In this document: piece by piece, positions 7,102 to 10,943 of the stretch | Numbering within the stretch: the stretch's first letter is position 1 | Layout of the letters: every line of letters begins with the position of its first letter | Assembly: GCA_016933355.1 (NCBI GenBank) | Contig: JAFGBC010000029.1 | Location: 1 to 10,943 of the forward strand | DNA from: Candidatus Aminicenantota bacterium | Lineage (GTDB): Bacteria > Acidobacteriota > Aminicenantia > Aminicenantales > JAFGBC01 | Length of the DNA stretch: 10,943 nt | Direction of reading: 5' to 3' | Position numbers and translations under genes: made by a program | Notes under the pieces: generated by a model | Databases searched by the model: none | What the model was told of the DNA's origin: nothing | What the model saw: the letters and a program-made list of their open reading frames with translations, nothing else

Positions 7102-7122
7102 CCCGGATCATACGGTTCCGGG
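7102..7122. terminator. Hairpin at the yggS/rmuC convergence
   Basis: CCCGGA (7102-7107) and TCCGGG (7117-7122) form a perfect 6-bp stem with a 9-base loop that contains the rmuC stop codon. A very GC-rich stretch lies beside it, but neither side has a T run. It could act weakly in both directions. Confidence 0.25.
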
Positions 7123-8388
7123 AACGCCGCCCACCGCTCCGGACGGAGCGTTCGGGTCGTCCTCGCCCTCGCCGCCGTGACCTCCGTCCTCGAGCAGGCC
7201 GGCCGCCGGCTCGATCCCCCGGACCTTGCGCAGCTCCTCGATCCGGACGAGCTGGCGGTCGAGCTGGGTGCGCCGGGTCGTCGTCAGCTTGTTGTACTCG
7301 TCCTGGGCGTCCTGGATCTTCTTGCCCATCTTGTCCATGGACTCGACGAACTTCTCCCACTGTTTCTGGAAACCGCCCAGCAGGGCGACGATCTGCCCCT
7401 TGGTCTTCTCCAGGTTGAAGTTCTCCATGGCCTGGCGGATGACGGACAGGATGGCGTAGAGCGTGATCGGCGAGCAGAGGATGACCTTCTTCTTGAGGGC
7501 CTCGTCGAGGATCGTCGAGTCGTTCTCGTTGATGAAGGCGTAGACCTGCTCGTTGGGGATGAAGACCAGGACGTAGTCGAGGGTGTTCGCCTCGGGGTTG
7601 ATGTACTCGCGGGTCGTGACTTCCTTGATCCGGTTCTTGACGTCGCGCAGGAACTGGGCTTTGAAGCCGTCCTTCTCCATCTCGCTGCCGGCTTCGAGGA
7701 AGCGGACGTAGTTGTCGAGCGGGAACTTGACGTCCATGTTGACCTTGCGGCCTTGGGGCAGGTTGAAGGTATAATCGGGCCGGGTCGGGCCAGTCTCGAG
7801 GGCTTTCTGCTTGAGGTAGTTGACGCCTTCGATGAACCCGGCCAGGTTCAGGACGTCGCCGGCCATCCGCTCCCCCCACTGACCGCGGACCTTGGTCGAG
7901 GCCAGCGCCTGGCGGAGATGTTCGGTCGTCTCCTGAAGCCTGGACGTCTGCTCGGTGTGGTTTCTGAGCTGGGTCTCGAGCTGGCCGAACTTCTGCTCGC
8001 GGTCCTTCTCCAGGATCTGGATCAGCTCTTGGACCTTGTCCAGGTCGCCTTTCATCACCTCGAGCGTCTGGTCGATCAAACGCTTCTTCCCGTCGAGTTC
8101 CAGGCCGCCCGTCTGGGTCTGCTTGGACAGGGTTTCGTTGGCCAGCTTGAGCAGCTCCTGGGTGCTCTTGCTCAGGACGTCGTGGGAGAGCGCCCCGAAA
8201 GCGTCTTTGACGCGGCTCAGCAGGGCTTCGACGTCCTGGACCCTCTGGGTCTGGGACTGGACGATGAGCTCTCGGGCGATCGCCCGCGCCCCTCGTCTCC
8301 GGACGGCCTGGATGATCATCGCGATCGCAACGCCGAGGACGAAACCGCCGATGGCGCCGAAGACCAAGAATCCCGTGCTTTCAGTCAT
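7108..8388 (-). CDS. rmuC: RmuC family DNA recombination/limiting protein
   Basis: 426 residues. The ATG at 8388 has GGAGG about 7 bases upstream. One membrane segment (about 6-27) anchors the protein, followed by a basic turn (RRRG). A long coiled coil (about 45-165, rich in Gln, Glu, Leu and Lys) follows. The RmuC domain (about 165-375) shows GQWGE (169-173), RPDYTFNLP (203-211) and MDVKFP (218-223); the P-D then D-x-K pattern fits the PD-(D/E)XK-like nuclease fold proposed for this family. The tail (about 395-426) is Gly- and acid-rich. E. coli RmuC limits inversion at short inverted repeats and has been linked to DNA-damage and phage responses; the exact activity is not settled. It is the last gene of a unit with the small ORF and the zinc-ribbon gene. 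Its start lies 3 bases after the zinc-ribbon stop, so translation is probably coupled. Confidence 0.94.
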   Translation of the reverse strand: MTESTGFLVFGAIGGFVLGVAIAMIIQAVRRRGARAIARELIVQSQTQRVQDVEALLSRVKDAFGALSHDVLSKSTQELLKLANETLSKQTQTGGLELDGKKRLIDQTLEVMKGDLDKVQELIQILEKDREQKFGQLETQLRNHTEQTSRLQETTEHLRQALASTKVRGQWGERMAGDVLNLAGFIEGVNYLKQKALETGPTRPDYTFNLPQGRKVNMDVKFPLDNYVRFLEAGSEMEKDGFKAQFLRDVKNRIKEVTTREYINPEANTLDYVLVFIPNEQVYAFINENDSTILDEALKKKVILCSPITLYAILSVIRQAMENFNLEKTKGQIVALLGGFQKQWEKFVESMDKMGKKIQDAQDEYNKLTTTRRTQLDRQLVRIEELRKVRGIEPAAGLLEDGGHGGEGEDDPNAPSGAVGGVPGTV

Positions 8389-8391
8389 TCC

Positions 8392-8658
8392 TCATCCTCC
8401 CTCGTTCAGGTCGTCCGCTCCGCCGCCGTTCTCGTCCGGGACGTCGTCGACGCCTTCATCGAAATCCTCTCCCGCGCCGCCGCCCCATTCATCCGCCGGA
8501 CCGCCCGCCGAACGGCGGACGGCGACCCGCGAGACGAGCTTGACCAGGTTCGCTCCGCCGCAGGCCGCGCAGCGCGGGTCAAACGCCTGGTTCAGCGACC
8601 GGATGAGGACCGAGGTCGTACGCCCGCAGTCGCGGCAGCGGAATTCGTAAATGGGCAC
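8392..8658 (-). CDS. FmdB-type zinc-ribbon protein
   Basis: 88 residues from a GTG at 8658. I prefer this to the upstream TTG at 8670 because the product then begins MPIYEFRC, the standard start of the family, and TGAGG lies 6 bases before it. Two CxxC pairs, Cys8/Cys11 and Cys30/Cys33, form a single zinc ribbon (about residues 4-45). The remainder is unusual: a basic stretch (RVAVRRS), then a low-complexity acidic and glycine-rich tail ending DDLNEGG. FmdB proteins are small putative regulators with poorly known roles. The position directly before rmuC, with a 3-base gap, suggests a joint role or at least joint expression; this is inference. Confidence 0.88.
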   Translation of the reverse strand: MPIYEFRCRDCGRTTSVLIRSLNQAFDPRCAACGGANLVKLVSRVAVRRSAGGPADEWGGGAGEDFDEGVDDVPDENGGGADDLNEGG

Positions 8659-8676
8659 GGCGCGCCTCAACCGGGA

Positions 8677-8769
8677 TCAGATCAGGATCCCGTCCTCCCG
8701 GCCGAGCTTGACGAGGTCGATCCGGGCCGGGCCGGCGAGCGGGAGCAGACCTGGAACCCTCTCCTTCAT
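8677..8769 (-). CDS. Candidate 30-residue leaderless small ORF
   Basis: Begins ATG AAG GAG (8769) and ends TGA (8679-8677), 18 bases before the zinc-ribbon GTG. 26 of the 29 codons after the ATG end in G or C, like nearby genes. The product starts MKERVPGLLPL and ends with a mixed charged part (ARIDLVKLGRED, then GILI). There is no ribosome site, but an extended -10 box ends 7 bases before the ATG, so the mRNA may begin at the start codon. It could be a leader peptide that controls fmdB and rmuC, an independent microprotein, or chance. I know no family for it. Confidence 0.45.
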   Translation of the reverse strand: MKERVPGLLPLAGPARIDLVKLGREDGILI

Positions 8770-8776
8770 AGGGCGC

Positions 8777-8785
8777 ATTTTACCA
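8777..8785 (-). promoter_or_regulatory. Extended -10 promoter of the small ORF-fmdB-rmuC unit
   Basis: On the minus strand, TGG followed by TAAAAT (8782-8777), which gives the TGn extended -10 form. The -35 region at 17 bases (TGTCGG) is weak, as is common for extended -10 promoters. Transcription is expected at about 8769-8770, exactly at the ATG of the small ORF. Confidence 0.5.
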
Positions 8786-8822
8786 TAATTGAACGGCCGC
8801 CGACACCCTAGACCCGGCTTTT

Positions 8823-8834
8823 CGAGGGCCCTCG
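8823..8834. repeat. Perfect 12-base palindrome CGAGGGCCCTCG
   Basis: A perfect self-complementary 12-mer just before the coding-like remnant. Function unknown; such words are not rare in this GC-rich sequence. Confidence 0.3.
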
Positions 8835-8840
8835 GCCTAG

Positions 8841-8972
8841 GTCTTCGCTCGGCCCGACGACGAAGTCCGCCAAGCCGCCAGGCGCATCCCGGCCGATGCG
8901 TACCCGGAGTTCAAGAAGATCCGGAGCGCCTTCGGGGCCGTCGGGAACGCCCCTGTCCTTCTCGAAAAATAG
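8841..8972 (+). pseudogene. 43-codon coding-like remnant of an unknown gene
   Basis: Open from GTC 8841 to TAG 8970-8972, with an in-frame TAG directly before it (8838-8840) and no start codon. 35 of 43 third positions are G or C, against about half of second positions, which is the pattern of real genes here. The translation is natural-looking: VFARPDDEVRQAARRIPAD, then AYPEFKKIRSAFGAVG and NAPVLLEK. I do not recognise the family. It reads like the C-terminal tail of a protein whose front has been lost. A chance open frame is possible but less likely given the codon pattern. Confidence 0.4.
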
Positions 8973-8981
8973 GCCGGAGGG

Positions 8982-8998
8982 GACGGCGGCCGGCCGTC
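8982..8998 (+). terminator. GC hairpin before the SBBP promoter
   Basis: GACGGC (8982-8987) and GCCGTC (8993-8998) form a perfect 6-bp stem with loop GGCCG. It starts 10 bases after the remnant's stop and ends 7 bases before the TTGACA of the next promoter. No T run follows. It may be a leftover terminator of the remnant gene or a boundary element. Confidence 0.3.
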
Positions 8999-9005
8999 GC
9001 GGGAT

Positions 9006-9034
9006 TTGACAACCCGCCCGGCACGGTTTACCAT
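9006..9034 (+). promoter_or_regulatory. Promoter of the SBBP propeller gene
   Basis: A perfect TTGACA (9006-9011), a 17-base spacer and TACCAT (9029-9034, four of six). The leader would be about 110 bases and contains a long hairpin. Confidence 0.6.
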
Positions 9035-9080
9035 TCCCAACAGCGTACGTTTTTCTAAGCCGGGCGAAATAGATTGGACT

Positions 9081-9122
9081 CGGGGAGAAGCACGGATTAT
9101 GCAAAGTATAGTCTGCTCCCCG
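9081..9122 (+). other. Long imperfect RNA hairpin in the SBBP 5' leader
   Basis: The left arm is CGGGG (9081-9085), bulge AGA, AGCA (9089-9092), bulge CG, GATTATGC (9095-9102). The loop is AAA (9103-9105). The right arm is GTATAGTC (9106-9113), TGCT, CCCCG (9118-9122). This gives 17 base pairs, two of them G-T, with both bulges on the left arm. It ends about 12 bases before the ribosome site. It fits no riboswitch class I know. It could be a protein-binding leader element, a stability element, a thermosensor or an attenuator. Confidence 0.55.
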
Positions 9123-9150
9123 TAGTATCAGGGTGGAAAGGCGGTCGACC

Positions 9151-10614
9151 ATGAAAAAGGCTCCCTTCTTCTCGTCCGTGATCCTTTTGGCCTTCATTAC
9201 CATGTCGAGCGAGGGGCCCGCTGCCGGCGGCGATTCCGGCCTCCGTTTCGTGAACGGAAGGACCCAGGCCGGCCCCGGGATCGTCTTCTCCTCCTTCCTG
9301 GCCGGCCGCGGCGAAGACCGGGGCTGCCGGGTCGCGGTCGACCGCACCGGCGCCGTCTATGTTGCCGGCTTCACGACCAGCAGCAACTTCCCCCCCGTTG
9401 AAAACGGTCAGCCCCGTCAAGATATCTTCCTCGTCAAGCTGTCGCCGGACGGAAAAACCCTCGCCTACTCCGCCTTCTTTCCGGTCGCGGCCGAGGAGGA
9501 GGAGATGACCCTGGGCCTCGCCGTAGACGCCAAGGGGAGCGCCTATCTCGCCGGGACGACGTTCACGCGGCTGTTCCCGGTCAAGAACGCCGTCCAGAAG
9601 ACCTACGGAGGAGAGGGCGACGGTTTCGTGGTCAAGCTGGCCCCCAACGGCAAATCCGTGGTCTACGCGACGTTCCTGGGAGGGGCCGCCGAGGACCGCT
9701 GCCTCGCTCTCTGCGTCGGGGCCGACGGCTCCGCCTATGTCGCGGGGGTGACGGACAGCCGGAACTTCCCGGTCAAGAAAGCCTGCCAGGAGACGAGCGG
9801 CGGGCAGTCGGACGGCTTCCTGGCCAGGATTTCTCCCGGCGGCGACAGCCTCGTCTATTCGACTTACCTCGGCCGCACGCGGAACGACCGTTGCACGGCG
9901 CTGGCGGTCGACGCCTCGGGCGCCGCCGTCGCGGCCGGCCGCACGGACGGCCCGGGCTTCCCCATGGTCAGGCCGATTCAGGGGTTCGGCGGCGGCACCG
10001 CCGATGCGTTCGTGGTCAAGCTCGCCCCCGACGGCAAGACCCTCCTCTTCTCCACCTGCCTCGGGGGGCGGCACGAGGACGCGGCGACGGCCCTGGCCCT
10101 CGACGCCCGCGGCCTGGTCTACGTGGGAGGCACGACACGGGGCGGCTTCCCGATCGTGGGCGGATTCCAGACGGAAAAAAACGGCAACATGGACGGGTTT
10201 GTCGCCAGGCTGTCGACGGACAAGCCGAGACTCCTCTACTCAACCTACCTGGGGGGCGCCGGAGATGACCTGATCCGGGACATCGCCGTCACGGCCAAGG
10301 GCGCGGCCTACGTCGCAGGCCGGACAGACGGAATTGGATTCCCGGTCCGCTACGCCCTGAGCCCATACTTGGCAGGGCCCTCGGACGGCTTCCTGTGCCT
10401 GATCGGACCGGCCGGTAAAGGCTTTTACGCCTCGACCTATATCGGAGGCCTGCGCGACGACGACGTCCGGGGCGTCGCGGCCGACGAAGCGGGAGGCATC
10501 TATTTGACCGGCCGCACGACCAGCGTCGATATCCCGATCAAATCCGCTTACCAAAACAAGCACGGGGACAAGACGGACGGCTTCGTGATGAAGCTCCATT
10601 ATCAAAAAGACTGA
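9151..10614 (+). CDS. Secreted seven-blade SBBP beta-propeller protein
   Basis: 487 residues from the ATG at 9151; an in-frame GTG at 9133 is less likely because the signal peptide (MKKAPFFSSVILLAF, cleaved around 20-27) begins at the ATG, with GGAAAGG upstream. The mature protein is almost entirely seven copies of an SBBP-type repeat of about 64 residues, each with a core of the form (V/A/I)Y(V/L)(A/G/T)G-x-T followed by FP. Core starts lie near residues 69, 131, 195, 259, 323, 386 and 450. Between cores come DGF(V/L)xKL and LxYSTYLGG strands. Seven regular blades make one closed propeller, with the N-terminal GIVFSSFLAG able to complete the last blade. No anchor, sorting domain or enzyme domain is seen. 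Such proteins are thought to be extracellular binding modules; the ligand is unknown. It has its own promoter and structured leader. Confidence 0.9.
   Translation: MKKAPFFSSVILLAFITMSSEGPAAGGDSGLRFVNGRTQAGPGIVFSSFLAGRGEDRGCRVAVDRTGAVYVAGFTTSSNFPPVENGQPRQDIFLVKLSPDGKTLAYSAFFPVAAEEEEMTLGLAVDAKGSAYLAGTTFTRLFPVKNAVQKTYGGEGDGFVVKLAPNGKSVVYATFLGGAAEDRCLALCVGADGSAYVAGVTDSRNFPVKKACQETSGGQSDGFLARISPGGDSLVYSTYLGRTRNDRCTALAVDASGAAVAAGRTDGPGFPMVRPIQGFGGGTADAFVVKLAPDGKTLLFSTCLGGRHEDAATALALDARGLVYVGGTTRGGFPIVGGFQTEKNGNMDGFVARLSTDKPRLLYSTYLGGAGDDLIRDIAVTAKGAAYVAGRTDGIGFPVRYALSPYLAGPSDGFLCLIGPAGKGFYASTYIGGLRDDDVRGVAADEAGGIYLTGRTTSVDIPIKSAYQNKHGDKTDGFVMKLHYQKD
9350..10605 (+). repeat. Seven tandem SBBP repeats (about 64 codons each)
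   Basis: Core signatures begin near 9355, 9541, 9733, 9925, 10117, 10306 and 10498. Spacing is 186, 192, 192, 192, 189 and 192 bases, so the unit length is nearly constant. Blade 5 has a shorter turn (TTRGGFP). The DNA copies have diverged strongly, so this is an old duplication rather than a recent expansion. Confidence 0.85.
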
Positions 10615-10616
10615 AG

Positions 10617-10633
10617 CCGGCCGGCCCGGCCGG
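10617..10633 (+). terminator. GC hairpin after the SBBP gene
   Basis: CCGGCC (10617-10622) and GGCCGG (10628-10633), with a 5-base loop, begin 3 bases after the stop. No T run follows directly; a seven-T run lies further on near 10699-10705, after another GC-rich stretch without a clear stem. A terminator is likely by position but unproven. Confidence 0.4.
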
Positions 10634-10710
10634 AGCCCGGGGATCGGGGTCACTCGTATCCGGGCCGCTCTCCCGTTGTCCGAGGCGCTTCCCGCGAGTT
10701 TTTTTCGGCC

Positions 10711-10739
10711 TTGACATTGGTAATTATATTAATTACTAT
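10711..10739 (+). promoter_or_regulatory. Promoter of the desulfurase-like gene, with overlapping dyad
   Basis: A perfect TTGACA (10711-10716), a 17-base spacer and TACTAT (10734-10739). The spacer is strikingly AT-rich against the GC-rich background. Transcription is expected at about 10746-10747, exactly the A of the ATG, and no ribosome site precedes it, so the mRNA may be leaderless. Confidence 0.7.
10720..10736. promoter_or_regulatory. Probable operator: dyad GTAATTA-TAT-TAATTAC
   Basis: Perfect 7-base arms with a 3-base centre, lying between the -35 and -10 boxes and overlapping three bases of the -10 box. A dimeric repressor bound here would block RNA polymerase. The size suits MarR, Rrf2 or similar winged-helix dimers; the regulator is not in the window. 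Control by iron-sulfur or redox state would suit the gene but is inference. Confidence 0.55.
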
Positions 10740-10746
10740 TTAAGAC

Positions 10747-10943
10747 ATGAGCGTTGACGTCGACCGCCTCCGCGCCTCTTTTCCGGCCCTGCGGGCCTCG
10801 GCCCGCCGCAAGCCGGTCGTCTACTTCGACAACGCCTGCATGACCCTCAAGCCCGAGCCCGTCCTCGCGGCCATGGACGGTTACTACCGCGATTTCCCCG
10901 GCTGCCACGCCCGGGCCGACCATCTCTTCGGCGCCGAGACCTC
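10747..10943 (+). CDS. Class V aminotransferase / cysteine desulfurase-like enzyme, N-terminal part (cut)
   Basis: The first 65 codons, running off the window. The start ATG at 10747 lies 7 bases after the -10 box and has no ribosome site. The sequence reads RASFPAL (9-15), PVVYFDNACMTLKP (23-36) and AAMDGYYRDFPG (41-52), then HARADHLFGAET. This is the SufS/Csd-like N-terminus: F-P-x-L, then Y-(F/L)-D-N-A, then T-L-K-P, which shapes the active-site entrance. DNACMTLKP in place of the usual DNAATTQKP suggests a divergent branch rather than a standard SufS. The PLP lysine and catalytic cysteine lie beyond the window, so desulfurase activity cannot be confirmed. Expected chemistry is PLP-dependent removal of sulfur from cysteine in the cytoplasm, for Fe-S clusters or sulfur transfer. 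Confidence 0.85.
   Translation, partial: MSVDVDRLRASFPALRASARRKPVVYFDNACMTLKPEPVLAAMDGYYRDFPGCHARADHLFGAET

Noticed and set aside
7177..8811. 544-codon plus-strand frame opposite rmuC and fmdB
   Set aside because: Leu-, Asp- and Val-rich shadow; it runs across two clear minus-strand genes.
9074..9112. Possible second promoter in the SBBP leader (TTGGAC, and TATAGT at 9107-9112)
   Set aside because: The two boxes are not correctly spaced, and TATAGT is part of the right arm of the hairpin.
9097..10074. 325-codon minus-strand frame opposite the SBBP gene
   Set aside because: A periodic shadow of the propeller repeats, with no signal or domain of its own.
1..10943. Search for CRISPR arrays, tRNA/rRNA genes, transposase or integrase genes and toxin-antitoxin pairs
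   Set aside because: None seen by reading both strands; the only tandem repeats are the SBBP blades inside one gene.

Overview
The window is a high-GC bacterial chromosome segment with about ten protein genes on both strands and no rRNA, tRNA, CRISPR array, integrase or transposase. Codon third positions are strongly G/C-biased. The gene content includes seven-bladed SBBP propeller proteins, a secreted TPR plus CocE/NonD-type hydrolase, a NapH-like Fe-S membrane protein, a YggS protein and RmuC. This suits an Acidobacteriota-like or Aminicenantes-like anaerobe, but that is inference from gene style and no marker gene here settles it.

Left part (1-4774, all minus strand). The left edge cuts a secreted protein whose first 119 residues look like the N-terminal domain found in front of SBBP propellers. 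Next comes a 146-residue lipoprotein of unknown function with a consensus sigma-70-type promoter. Upstream of it is a secreted 752-residue hydrolase with N-terminal TPR-like helices and a CocE/NonD alpha/beta-hydrolase body. A 386-base gap holds the hydrolase promoter and a possible gene remnant. Then comes a polytopic NapH/CcoG-type protein with two 4Fe-4S clusters, with its own -10 box.

Centre (4775-8769). A DEAD-box RNA helicase (minus) and a YggS-type PLP homeostasis protein (plus) diverge from a 169-base region with a promoter for each. YggS converges on rmuC. rmuC lies downstream of an FmdB-type zinc-ribbon gene (3-base gap, probable translational coupling). Upstream of fmdB is a 30-codon small ORF whose start lies 7 bases after an extended -10 box, so the operon transcript may be leaderless.

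Right part (8770-10943, plus strand). A gap of about 380 bases holds a 43-codon coding-like remnant, hairpins, a TTGACA promoter and a long imperfect RNA hairpin. These precede a secreted protein made of one complete seven-blade SBBP propeller. The window ends inside a class V aminotransferase/cysteine desulfurase-like gene. Its promoter carries a perfect 7-3-7 dyad between the -35 and -10 boxes, and its ATG sits at the predicted transcription start.

I found no obvious new multi-gene defence or mobile system. The most interesting signals are small: two candidate leaderless starts with identical -10-to-ATG spacing, the dyad operator at the desulfurase gene, the 17-bp UTR hairpin before the SBBP gene, the small ORF before fmdB-rmuC, and GC-rich hairpins lying against three of the promoters.
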